64,000 nt of DNA, from NCBI RefSeq assembly GCF_001718835.1, contig NZ_CP013444.1:1922001-1986000 (forward strand), given 5' to 3'. The notes below the pieces were generated by a model. That model was not told the DNA's origin and made no database searches. It saw only the letters and a program-made list of their open reading frames with translations. The DNA is from Burkholderia cepacia. GTDB lineage: Bacteria > Pseudomonadota > Gammaproteobacteria > Burkholderiales > Burkholderiaceae. Numbering within the stretch: position 1 is the first letter of the stretch; every line of letters starts with the position of its first letter. Below are positions 55,025 through 63,258 of this stretch, in pieces. The translations under genes and the position numbers were made by a program.

Positions 55025-55099
55025 ATGCCAAGTGCGACGAAAGCGAACTTCGACCGTCCGGCCAATCTCGCGCGGCAGGCGCCGCGGTGCGATTCGGCG

Positions 55100-56095
55100 C
55101 TATTCCGTTGCCTTGGTGCCGGGCGCCCGCTTGCGGCCACGTGTTGATACCTCCCCCGGCCGCCCGTCACCGAACCGTGCCCGCGCAATCTCCCGCACCG
55201 CATCGATCAGCGTCCGCGCGACCGGCGACGGCTGCGCATCGGTGCGCAGGATGAGCCCGACCGGCTCGTCGGTGCCCGCGGACGGCAGCGGCAGGCGCGC
55301 CAGCGCCCCGGCCGACAGGTCGTATTCGGCCGCATAGAGCGGCACGAACCAGACCGCATCGTTCTCGAGCGCCAGCGCGTGCGCGACCGATACCGACAGC
55401 ACTTCGATGAACGAATCCAGCGGCGGCGCGCCGCAGGCGCCGAGCAGCTGCTCGGCCGACTGGCGGATCAGCGTGCCGAACGGCGGCAGCACGACCGGAT
55501 AGCGCGCGAGCTCGGCCGCCGGTGCCGCGCTTGAAAGCAGCGGATGCCCGGCACGCACGACGGCAACGAGCGGCTCGTTGTACAACTGCTCGAACGCGAG
55601 CCCGATCATCCGCTCCGGCTCCGACAGCCGCCCGATCGCGCACTCGATCGCGCCGGACTTCAGCCGCTCGAGCAGATCGGCATTCGCGGCCGTCGCGATC
55701 CGCACGACGACGCGCGGCCAGCGCGCGGCGAGCGCCTTCATCAACGCGGGCGCAAGCGATGCCGCGACCGTCGGCAGCATGCCGATTTCCAGCGTCGCCG
55801 CGGCGGCTCCGCCCTCACGCGCAAGCAGCCCGACCCCCTGCCGCAGCGCCAGCACGCACGCGTTCGCATGCGGCATGAACAGTTGCGCCTCGCGCGTCGG
55901 CTGAGCGCCCTGCCGGCCGCGCTCGAACAGCTTCACGCCGAGGATCGCCTCCAGTTCGGCGATCGTCTTCGAGACGGCCGGCTGCGTGATCGACAGGCTC
56001 TCCGCCGCCTTCTGCACGCCGCCCAGCTGCGCGACCGCGAGAAAGCACTGCAGGTGCCGGAACTTGACGCGGCCGTCGGCGATACGGTTATTCAT
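55100..56095 (-). CDS. pcaQ: LysR-type regulator of protocatechuate catabolism
   Basis: A 331-residue LysR-family activator. The N-terminal HTH (FRHLQCFLAVAQLGGVQKAAESLSITQPAVSKTIAELE) and the GVKLFERGRQGAQPTREAQLF stretch are PcaQ-like, as is the effector domain. In relatives it binds ATAAC-N5-GTTAT-like sites and activates pca genes in response to beta-carboxy-muconate. Such a box overlaps its start codon and another lies before pcaH. Two unrelated genes separate it from pcaHG. Confidence 0.92.
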   Translation of the reverse strand: MNNRIADGRVKFRHLQCFLAVAQLGGVQKAAESLSITQPAVSKTIAELEAILGVKLFERGRQGAQPTREAQLFMPHANACVLALRQGVGLLAREGGAAAATLEIGMLPTVAASLAPALMKALAARWPRVVVRIATAANADLLERLKSGAIECAIGRLSEPERMIGLAFEQLYNEPLVAVVRAGHPLLSSAAPAAELARYPVVLPPFGTLIRQSAEQLLGACGAPPLDSFIEVLSVSVAHALALENDAVWFVPLYAAEYDLSAGALARLPLPSAGTDEPVGLILRTDAQPSPVARTLIDAVREIARARFGDGRPGEVSTRGRKRAPGTKATE

Positions 56096-56140
56096 AACAA
56101 ATGGTTATGCAAATGATCGTGAATGGCCATTTTGCATAAC
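56094..56140. promoter_or_regulatory. PcaQ-type box at the pcaQ start, with spaced half-site
   Basis: ATAAC-AAATG-GTTAT at 56094-56108 overlaps the pcaQ start codon; a half-site ATAAC in CATTTTGCATAACTTTT follows at 56136-56140, exactly 42 bp from the first. The same arrangement occurs before pcaH. Confidence 0.6.
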
Positions 56141-56220
56141 TTTTCGCGTACGCCCAAGCGCTGCCTTCCGATTTTCGACCGCCGCTGCGGGTCGTTCGCT
56201 CTCCGCCCGCCGCCGCCCCG

Positions 56221-56958
56221 TCACGCCGCCCGCCGCAGTGCCTGGAAACCGGCCGGCTCCCACATCCGCTTCGCGATCAGCAAGCTCGTCCCGTGCTTCT
56301 GCGCGAGCGGAGCGGACGACGATTCCGCATGCAGCGCGGCCGCCTTGCTGCGCAGCCGGCGCAACTCCAGTTCGAGCTCCGCGGAGGCGGCCTCCGTCAG
56401 CATCCCCTGCGAAAACGTCATCGTCTCGCCCTCCCCGTCGAAGCGGCTGTCGAGAAAATCGCCGAGCGCGTGCGCATGGAAATAACGGCGGATCGGCCCG
56501 CCGGGCAGCCAGTCGAAATCGCGCGCGACGCGCACGCGAATCCGGTCGCCCGGCAACAGCGCGACGACGTTCATCCGGTCGAGCATCAGCAGGTATTTCA
56601 CGCACTCGGCCTGGGTCACCTGATAGGCCGACACGATGTCCTGCACGGTCCAGTAGTTGATCGCGCAGACGGCAACGAGCAGCAGTTTGTCGTCCGACAC
56701 GAGCAGCGCCTCCTGCTGCTCGGTCAGCACATGCAGCCTCGGCGCCGACGCGGAAGCCTCCTGCACGAGCTCGGCGAGCGTATAGCCGAGCAGCTGGGCG
56801 ATCTCCACGACACGCTCCAGCGTGAAGCGGCCGCTGGCGAACAGCCGCTTCACGCTCGTCTCGGACACCGCGAGCGAACGGGCGACGTCGCGGTAGGTCA
56901 TGCCCTGTGCCTTCAACTGGCGCTTCAGCATTTCGATGAGTTGGGCGGTTTCGGTCAT
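56221..56958 (-). CDS. XRE-family transcriptional regulator
   Basis: A 245-residue protein with an N-terminal helix-turn-helix (LIEMLKRQLKAQGMTYRDVARSLAVSETSVKRLFASGRFTLERVVEIAQLLG) and a C-terminal domain without a recognised family. The C-terminal part (about 80-245) looks folded (LLVAVCAINYWTVQDIVSAYQVTQ...). Ligand and targets unknown. It sits between pcaQ and a YebB-like gene and is divergent from the latter. Confidence 0.88.
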   Translation of the reverse strand: MTETAQLIEMLKRQLKAQGMTYRDVARSLAVSETSVKRLFASGRFTLERVVEIAQLLGYTLAELVQEASASAPRLHVLTEQQEALLVSDDKLLLVAVCAINYWTVQDIVSAYQVTQAECVKYLLMLDRMNVVALLPGDRIRVRVARDFDWLPGGPIRRYFHAHALGDFLDSRFDGEGETMTFSQGMLTEAASAELELELRRLRSKAAALHAESSSAPLAQKHGTSLLIAKRMWEPAGFQALRRAA

Positions 56959-57079
56959 GGTTGGTATCTAAATATGATGCTTAAAGTAAAACTCCAGGCT
57001 ACCGGCGCGTACTGTCGCACGGTTTTCGATACTTGTCTGCATAATCCGCTCCGTGCTGTCACTGAACGACGGAGCCGAA

Positions 57080-57757
57080 ATGACCACCCGAACCGAAACC
57101 GCCGCAACCGCCCCGCATCGCGCCGCGCCGCGCGACGCCCGCGAAACCGATCGCGCGTTGCCGCTCGCGACCGTGCGCACGCTGGCCGCCAGCGCGCACG
57201 TCGGGGATCTCGTGTTCATCCGCTTGCCGGTGCGCCTGTTCCGCGAAGTGGCGGACGCGACGGGGACGTGGACCAACCACGTCGGGATCGTCGTCGACAC
57301 GTCCGGCGCGGAACCCGTCGTCGCGGAGAGCACGTTTCCGTGGGCGAAGCTGACGCCGCTCACACGCTTCGTCCAGCGCTCCGAAGGCGGCCGCCTCGCG
57401 CTGGCGCGGCTCGCGACGCCGCCCACCGCTGACGAGCAGCGCCGGATGCAGGCCGCCGCCGAACGGCGGATCGGCACGCTGTACGACACCGGCTTCAACC
57501 TGCGCTCGCGGCGCCAGTTCTGCTCGCGCTACGTGCGCGAGGTGCTCGGCGACGCGACGGGCATCGAAGTCGGCGACGTCGAGACGTTCTCGACGCTGCT
57601 CGCGCGCCGCCCCGGCGCGAAGCTCGGCTTCTGGCGGCTGTGGTATTTCGGGCGCATTCCGTGGGCCCGCGAGACGGTCACGCCCGCGAGCCTGCTGCGC
57701 TGCGGCCGGCTGACGCTCGAATTCGACGGGATCGTGTTCGATCCGCGCCGCGCCTGA
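57080..57757 (+). CDS. YiiX/YebB-like permuted NlpC/P60 cysteine hydrolase
   Basis: A 225-residue protein of the permuted papain-like group: HVGDLVFIRLPVRLF with the start of the domain, TWTNHVGIVVD holding the catalytic His, and RRQFCSRYVREVL with the nucleophile Cys. Such proteins cleave amide bonds in lipids or peptidoglycan-related substrates. The ATG at 57080 follows CGGAGCC. No signal peptide is seen. A clear terminator follows 150 bp later. Confidence 0.88.
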   Translation: MTTRTETAATAPHRAAPRDARETDRALPLATVRTLAASAHVGDLVFIRLPVRLFREVADATGTWTNHVGIVVDTSGAEPVVAESTFPWAKLTPLTRFVQRSEGGRLALARLATPPTADEQRRMQAAAERRIGTLYDTGFNLRSRRQFCSRYVREVLGDATGIEVGDVETFSTLLARRPGAKLGFWRLWYFGRIPWARETVTPASLLRCGRLTLEFDGIVFDPRRA

Positions 57758-57906
57758 CGCGCCGGATACGTCGAGCGCAACGGAGACCACGCAGGACAAC
57801 AACGAGAAAAACGAAAAACAAGCAGCGACGGGCTGGCTGGAGGGCCGTGCAACGTTCGTCACCGACGATACGCGAAGCCCGATCGCTTTTTCCGCCGGAG
57901 CGGCAG

Positions 57907-57926
57907 CCGCCGTCCGGCGGTTTTTT
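57907..57926 (+). terminator. Rho-independent terminator after the YebB-like gene
   Basis: Arms CCGCCG and CGGCGG around TC, followed at once by six Ts. It ends the transcript from 57080 and insulates the pcaH promoter. Confidence 0.8.
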
Positions 57927-57940
57927 CATTGGCGCATCAC

Positions 57941-57987
57941 ATAACGATTGGTTATGCGTCCAGCGAAAAAAGGTCATTTTGCATAAC
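57941..57987 (+). promoter_or_regulatory. PcaQ-type box with spaced half-site before pcaH
   Basis: ATAAC-GATTG-GTTAT at 57941-57955 is followed by the half-site ATAAC (57983-57987) in CATTTTGCATAACTTTC. Spacing is again 42 bp, as at pcaQ. The box lies 93-107 bp before the pcaH start, usual for LysR-type activation. Confidence 0.7.
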
Positions 57988-58047
57988 TTTCCGGATTGGC
58001 TAAAGTCGTGCCATCCACTTCGCGAAATACCTATCAGGAGACGCCCG

Positions 58048-58755
58048 ATGGATTCCCCCACGATCCTCACGCCGCGCGACTGGCCGTCGCATCCGGCCTA
58101 TGTCCACCCCGAATACCGTTCGTCCGTGAAGCGCGGCCCGACCCGCCCGCTGATCCCGCTGAAGGAGAAGCTGCGCGACCAGTACGCGCCCGTCTACGGC
58201 GCCGAGGATCTCGGCGCGCTCGACCACGACCTGACGAAGAACGCCGTGAAGAACGGCGAGCCGCTCGGCGAGCGCATGGTCGTCACGGGCCGCGTGCTCG
58301 ACGAAGGCGGCAAGCCCGTGCGCAACACGCTGGTCGAGGTGTGGCAGGCGAACGCGGCCGGCCGCTACGTGCACAAGGTCGACCAGCACGATGCGCCGCT
58401 CGACCCGAATTTCCTCGGCGCGGGCCGCTGCCTGACCGACGACGAAGGCCGCTACCGCTTCCTGACGATCAAGCCCGGCGCGTATCCGTGGGGCAACCAT
58501 CCGAACGCGTGGCGCCCGAATCACATCCATTTCTCGCTGTTCGGCGATTACTTCGGCTCGCGTCTCGTCACGCAGATGTACTTCCCCGGCGACCCGCTGC
58601 TCGCGTACGACCCGATCTTCCAGGGCACGCCCGAGGCCGCGCGCGATCGCCTGATCTCGCGCTTCTCGATGGACATCACCGAAGAAGGCTATGCGCTCGG
58701 CTACGAATTCGACATCGTGCTGCGCGGCCGCGACGCTACCCCGATGGAGCGCTGA
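58048..58755 (+). CDS. pcaH: Protocatechuate 3,4-dioxygenase, beta subunit
   Basis: A 235-residue subunit carrying the catalytic non-heme Fe(III). The ligands are Tyr107 (AAGRYVHK), Tyr146 (PGAYPWGN), His159 and His161 (RPNHIHFS), all conserved. With PcaG it opens the protocatechuate ring between the hydroxyls, feeding the beta-ketoadipate pathway. The ATG at 58048 follows CAGGAGA. The pcaG start lies 3 bp after its stop. Confidence 0.97.
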   Translation: MDSPTILTPRDWPSHPAYVHPEYRSSVKRGPTRPLIPLKEKLRDQYAPVYGAEDLGALDHDLTKNAVKNGEPLGERMVVTGRVLDEGGKPVRNTLVEVWQANAAGRYVHKVDQHDAPLDPNFLGAGRCLTDDEGRYRFLTIKPGAYPWGNHPNAWRPNHIHFSLFGDYFGSRLVTQMYFPGDPLLAYDPIFQGTPEAARDRLISRFSMDITEEGYALGYEFDIVLRGRDATPMER

Positions 58756-58758
58756 ACC

Positions 58759-59352
58759 ATGACGACGCTGAAGCAAACCCCTTCGCAGACGGTCGGCCCG
58801 TACTTCGCGTACGGCCTGTGCCCGCAGCAATACGACTACGACCTGAAGAGCCTGTTCACGCCGACGATCGCCGCCGCGCACGCCGAAGGCGAGCACGTGC
58901 TGCTGGTCGGCCAGGTGTTCGACGGCGACGGCAACGTCGTCGGCGACGCGGTGCTCGAATTCACGCAGGTGGACGGCGCGGGCCGCTACCCCGCGTCGCG
59001 CGACGACATCGCGAAATCCGGCTTCACGGGCTTCGCGCGGGTCGGCACCGGCACCGATGCGCAGCAGCGCTTCGTCGTCGAGACGGTGAAGCCGGGCCGC
59101 ATCGCCGCCGGTGAAGCGCCGCACATCAACGTGACCGTGATGATGCGCGGGATCCTCACCCATGCGTTCACGCGCGTGTATTTCGACGACGAAGCCGCCG
59201 CGAACGCAGCCGACCCGGTGCTGAATGCGGTGCCCGCCGAGCGCCGCGCGACGCTCGTCGCGAAACGCGACGCGCAGCCGGGCCGCCCGGTCGTCTACCG
59301 CTTCGACATCCGCATGCAGGGGCCTGACGAAACGGTGTTCTTCGACGTCTGA
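58759..59352 (+). CDS. pcaG: Protocatechuate 3,4-dioxygenase, alpha subunit
   Basis: A 197-residue subunit of the same fold, without the iron ligands: TPSQTVGPYFAYGLCPQQYDYDLKSLF is the alpha-subunit signature, followed by ITLVGQVFDGDG-like VLLVGQVFDGDGNVVGDAV and GEAPHINVTVMMRGILTHAFTRVYF. Co-transcribed with pcaH. A strong hairpin terminator follows at 59392. Confidence 0.96.
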   Translation: MTTLKQTPSQTVGPYFAYGLCPQQYDYDLKSLFTPTIAAAHAEGEHVLLVGQVFDGDGNVVGDAVLEFTQVDGAGRYPASRDDIAKSGFTGFARVGTGTDAQQRFVVETVKPGRIAAGEAPHINVTVMMRGILTHAFTRVYFDDEAAANAADPVLNAVPAERRATLVAKRDAQPGRPVVYRFDIRMQGPDETVFFDV

Positions 59353-59391
59353 GCGATGCGCCGGCGCGGGCCGGCCCCGTTGCTTGCCCTG

Positions 59392-59443
59392 CCGCCGCGC
59401 GTTGCGATGCGTTCAGCATCGTCGCGCGCGGCGGTTTCGTTTT
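59392..59443 (+). terminator. Rho-independent terminator after pcaHG
   Basis: Perfect 10-bp arms CCGCCGCGCG and CGCGCGGCGG enclose a nested CGATGC/GCATCG stem, followed by TTTCGTTTT. Ends the pcaHG transcript. Confidence 0.8.
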
Positions 59444-59570
59444 GCGGGCGGCAGTGCGACGTCATTCGGCAAACGCCGAATTGCGCAGCAACGGAAAGTC
59501 GGATGAAAGGCCGCGCAGCCCCGCCAAACGGGGCTCTGGCGGAAATTTCAACTGTTTGCCGCGATTTCCC

Positions 59571-59598
59571 TTGCGCGTTATGCGGCATAGCCTATGCT
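59571..59598 (+). promoter_or_regulatory. Sigma-70-type promoter of the small-RNA candidate
   Basis: TTGCGC (59571-59576) and TATGCT (59593-59598) with a 16-bp spacer; transcription would start near 59605. It is separated from pcaHG by the terminator at 59392. Confidence 0.55.
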
Positions 59599-59604
59599 AT
59601 CGGC

Positions 59605-59744
59605 ATTCGACGAACGCTATTGCATCATCACGAGCAATAATTCCGTTCGGCATGCGCTGCCGCTCAACCGCGGATTGGCGTGGATGTTCAACCGAGTGCC
59701 TTTGAGCGCGGCTGTCCGACCATATGGCAGTCGCGCGTTTTTTT
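59605..59744 (+). ncRNA. Candidate small RNA (~140 nt)
   Basis: Between its promoter and a strong terminator there is no convincing frame. The RNA would contain a TATTGC/GCAATA stem (59618-59639), a GCCGC/CCGCGG-rich middle and the terminator stem at 59706-59737 ending in seven Us. The arrangement (promoter, structured body, terminator, own unit between two operons) is that of an independent sRNA. Targets are unknown. Confidence 0.5.
59704..59744 (+). terminator. Rho-independent terminator of the small-RNA candidate
   Basis: A stem with GCGCG and CGCGC arms extended by CTG/CAG and CC/GG pairs, followed by seven Ts. Confidence 0.7.
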
Positions 59745-59860
59745 GCCCGCACGGGTTGCACGGCCAACTTCTACAAGCGATTGAAGTTCTTTCCTGACGG
59801 GGAAACGGACCGCGCAGACGAGGCGCCCCGCAGCGCGGGCGCACCCGTTTTCGCCCTGCC

Positions 59861-59886
59861 CGCCGCTTCAGGCGGCGTGTGTTTTT
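59861..59886 (+). terminator. Second Rho-independent terminator before glgE
   Basis: CGCCGC-TTCAG-GCGGCG followed by TGTGTTTTT. It lies 117 bp beyond the sRNA terminator; an inverted repeat AACTTC/GAAGTT lies between (59766-59788). It may end read-through or a second short RNA. Confidence 0.65.
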
Positions 59887-59994
59887 CCTGCGGCAATCGT
59901 CGTGCTTCGACGCAGGACGAATCGAATCCAGTCACGCAGCGGCACGGAAATTGCGCGGCCCCATCGGTGCCGTCCATTCCGGAGATCGTCGCCG

Positions 59995-62900
59995 ATGACA
60001 CGACCGCCAAGCACTACCAGCGGTGCCCCGCGCATCTACTGCCTGCCGCTTGCGTTCGCACTGGACCGCGACGCATGGCTGCAGTGCGTTGGCCGTGCCG
60101 CCGAGATGGGCTTCTCGCGCATCCTGACGACGCTCGCCGCGTGCGGCGCGTCCCTGCGCGAGCCTGTCGAGCCGCTCGCCGCTTACGCCGACGCCGCGCG
60201 CGCCAACGGCCTGGCGCTCGATCTCGTGATCGAGCGCCAGGCCGCTCGCGCTGCGCCGTCATTCGCCGTCGACGGCGCATACGCCGATGATCCCCTGCCC
60301 GACCCGCGCCGCGCGCCGCCGGTCGAGGCATCGCCGCCCCACGCGCCGGCTGCGCCGCATGACGACGACCTGGCCGAGCGCTTGATCGCCCTGGCCGGGT
60401 ATGGCGTTGCCGGCTTCTGCCTGCGGGGCGTCGACGCGATGCCGATCGCGCAATGGTCGGACTGCCTGGGACGCGTGCGCGCCGCGCGGCCGGGCACCGC
60501 GTTTTTTGCATGGACGCAGGGCCTGCCTCGCGCGCGGATGATCGACGCCGCCGCCCGCTTTGACGGCGTGTTCCTGTCGTCGTGCTGGTGGGATTTGCGG
60601 GCCGCATGGCTGCTCGACGAGCATGCGGACCTGGCGACGAGCCCGTGCCGCATCGCGCTGGCCGAAGATCCTTTCGGCGGGCGCGCGCTCGACGCCGTGC
60701 CGCCCCGCCACCGCATGCTGGCGTGCCAGCGCGCACTCGCCGTCGCCTTCGAGCTCGGCGACGGCATCCTCGTGCCGGCCGGAATGGAGTTCGCGTGGTC
60801 CGCTCCGGTCTGGCGCGCCATTCGCACGCCCGCCGACTTGAGTGCCGCCTGGCAGGCCGCAGCGTTCAACCTCGGTCACGCCATCGCACGCGGGAACGCT
60901 CGCCTTGCGCGCCGGGCCGCCGACAGGGTGGACTTGGACGGCGGTATCGAGCTGCAACGCCTGGCCGGCCCGTCCGCGCCGATCGCGGTATTCGCGCGCG
61001 TGCCCTGCGACCGTCGGCGACGCGAGCCGCTACGGATCGTCGCCGCCAACATCAGCCTGTCGGACACCGCGTCGCTCGACGCGGCCGGCTGGTCGTGGCA
61101 CGACTGCACGCATGTGCAGCCGCTCGACGACGACGACGCACCGGTCGGCGCACCGCAGCCGCTCGACACCGTGAGGCTGGCGCCCGGCGAGGTGCGCGCG
61201 TGGCGCGCCACGCGCCCGGCGCCGGTGGCCGGCCGCGCCGCGCGCACGCACGGCGACGGTCATGCCGCCGACAAGGCCGTGCGGGTCGCGGAAGACGCGG
61301 TGCGCGCACCGCGCCTGTTCATCGATGCGATCACGCCCGCCGTGGACAATGGCCGTTTCGCGGTCAAGTGCGTCGCCGGCGAAGCGGTCCGCGTCGAGGC
61401 CGACGTCGTCATCGACGGCCACGACGTGCCGTCGGCCGTGCTGCTCTGGCGCCCGATCGACGCGGCCGACTGGCGCGAAGTCGACATGGCGCCGCTCGGC
61501 AACGATCGCTGGACGGCCGAATTCCGGCCCGACCGGATCGGCCGCTACGAATTCACGATCGAGGCGTGGCGCGATCCCTACGTCAACTGGTGCCGCGAAG
61601 TCGGCAAGAAGGTCGATGCCGGGCTGGACATCGCGCTCGAACTGCGCGAAGGCGCGCTGATCCTTGCCGACATCGCGCGACATGCCGTCACCGCCCGCGC
61701 GCGGCTGGCGCTCGAGCATGCGTGCCGCGTCGACGATGCGCTCGATGCCGGCCACACGCTCTCGGCGCTGACGGCCCCGACGCTGGCCGACGCGGTGGCG
61801 GCGGCCCGCTTCCGCCCGTACGTCTTGCGCCACCTGCCGCCGCAGCCGGTCGACGTCGAGCCGGCGCTGGCCGGCTTCGCGAGCTGGTACGAGCTGTTCC
61901 CGCGTTCGCAGAGCAACGACCCGTCGCGTCACGGCACGTTCGACGACGTGATCGCGCACCTGCCGGCGATCCGCGCGATGGGCTTCGACGTGCTCTACTT
62001 TCCGCCGGTCCATCCGATCGGAACGAAGCACCGCAAGGGCCGCAACAACAGCAAGTCCGCGGCGCCCGGCGACCCCGGCAGCCCGTATGCGATCGGCGCC
62101 GAGGAAGGCGGCCACGACGCGCTGCACCCGGCGCTGGGCACGTTCGACGATTTCCGCCGCCTGAACGAGGCCGCGCACGCTCATGGCCTGGCCCTCGCGC
62201 TCGACTTCGCGGTGCAATGCTCGCCGGACCACCCGTGGCTCACGTCCCATTCCGGCTGGTTCGCGTGGCGGCCCGACGGCTCGCTGCACTATGCGGAGAA
62301 CCCGCCGAAGAAGTACGAGGACATCGTCAACGTCGATTTCTATACCGACGACGCCATGCCGGGCCTGTGGCTCGCGCTGCGCGACATCGTGCTGTTCTGG
62401 ATCGGGCACGGCGTCACGCTGTTTCGCGTCGACAATCCGCACACGAAGCCGCTGCCGTTCTGGGAATGGCTGATCGCGACGGTGCGCGCGGATCATCCCG
62501 AGGTGGTGTTCCTGAGCGAAGCGTTCACGCGGCCGGGGATGATGTATCGCCTCGCGAAAGTCGGCTTCTCGCAGTCGTATACGTACTTCACGTGGCGCCA
62601 TTCGAAACAGGAGTTCATCGACTACCTGGGCGAGCTGACCCGGCCCGACATCGCCGCGTACTTCCGGCCGCATTTTTTCGTCAACACGCCCGACATCAAT
62701 CCGCTGTTCCTGCAGACGAGCGGCCGGCCCGGCTTCCTGATCCGCGCCGCGCTCGCGGCGCTGCTCTCCGGGCTATGGGGCGTCTACAACGGTTTCGAAT
62801 TGTGCGAATCGGCGGCACTGCCCGGCCGCGAGGAATATCTCGATTCCGAGAAGTACCAGCTGCGCGCGTGGGACTGGAACCGGCCCGGCAACATCGTGCG

Positions 62901-63258
62901 GGAGATCGCGCAGCTCAATCGCATCCGGCGCGCCCATCCGGCGCTGCACACGCATCGCGGGCTGACCTTCCACAACGCGTTCGACCCGCACATCCTTTAC
63001 TTCGCCAAGACCACGCCGCGCCGCGACGACGTCGTGCTCGCGGCGATCAATCTCGACCCGTTCGCCGCGCACGAGGCCGACTTCGAGGTGCCGCTATGGG
63101 AATGGGGCCTCGCCGACGACGCCGTGCTGGCCGCGGAGAACCTGCTCGACGGCACGCGCTTCGCGTTCCACGGCAAGCGCCAGCACGTGCGGCTCGCGCC
63201 CGACGCGCCCTACGCGATCTGGGCCGTGCGCCCGCCTGACGGCGAGGTCTCACCATGA
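59995..63258 (+). CDS. glgE: Alpha-1,4-glucan:maltose-1-phosphate maltosyltransferase, with long N-terminal extension
   Basis: A 1087-residue GlgE (usually 660-700) that extends alpha-glucans from maltose-1-phosphate. Residues about 440-1087 are classic GlgE: DUF3416 domain, FPRSQSNDPSRHGTFDDVI, nucleophile Asp813 (FRVDNPHTKP) and acid/base Glu842 (FLSEAFTRP). Their spacing of 29 equals that of the S. coelicolor enzyme (Asp394/Glu423), so the extension is about 420 residues. It resembles a degenerate amylase-type barrel (YCLPLAFALDRDAWLQCV, MGFSRILTTL, GILVPAGMEFAW). The ATG at 59995 follows GGAG. Its stop overlaps treS (ATGA). Confidence 0.95.
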   Translation: MTRPPSTTSGAPRIYCLPLAFALDRDAWLQCVGRAAEMGFSRILTTLAACGASLREPVEPLAAYADAARANGLALDLVIERQAARAAPSFAVDGAYADDPLPDPRRAPPVEASPPHAPAAPHDDDLAERLIALAGYGVAGFCLRGVDAMPIAQWSDCLGRVRAARPGTAFFAWTQGLPRARMIDAAARFDGVFLSSCWWDLRAAWLLDEHADLATSPCRIALAEDPFGGRALDAVPPRHRMLACQRALAVAFELGDGILVPAGMEFAWSAPVWRAIRTPADLSAAWQAAAFNLGHAIARGNARLARRAADRVDLDGGIELQRLAGPSAPIAVFARVPCDRRRREPLRIVAANISLSDTASLDAAGWSWHDCTHVQPLDDDDAPVGAPQPLDTVRLAPGEVRAWRATRPAPVAGRAARTHGDGHAADKAVRVAEDAVRAPRLFIDAITPAVDNGRFAVKCVAGEAVRVEADVVIDGHDVPSAVLLWRPIDAADWREVDMAPLGNDRWTAEFRPDRIGRYEFTIEAWRDPYVNWCREVGKKVDAGLDIALELREGALILADIARHAVTARARLALEHACRVDDALDAGHTLSALTAPTLADAVAAARFRPYVLRHLPPQPVDVEPALAGFASWYELFPRSQSNDPSRHGTFDDVIAHLPAIRAMGFDVLYFPPVHPIGTKHRKGRNNSKSAAPGDPGSPYAIGAEEGGHDALHPALGTFDDFRRLNEAAHAHGLALALDFAVQCSPDHPWLTSHSGWFAWRPDGSLHYAENPPKKYEDIVNVDFYTDDAMPGLWLALRDIVLFWIGHGVTLFRVDNPHTKPLPFWEWLIATVRADHPEVVFLSEAFTRPGMMYRLAKVGFSQSYTYFTWRHSKQEFIDYLGELTRPDIAAYFRPHFFVNTPDINPLFLQTSGRPGFLIRAALAALLSGLWGVYNGFELCESAALPGREEYLDSEKYQLRAWDWNRPGNIVREIAQLNRIRRAHPALHTHRGLTFHNAFDPHILYFAKTTPRRDDVVLAAINLDPFAAHEADFEVPLWEWGLADDAVLAAENLLDGTRFAFHGKRQHVRLAPDAPYAIWAVRPPDGEVSP

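Noticed and set aside
59594..59797. A 67-codon frame across the small-RNA candidate
   Set aside because: Its ATG overlaps the -10 element and the frame runs through the terminator; no ribosome site precedes it.
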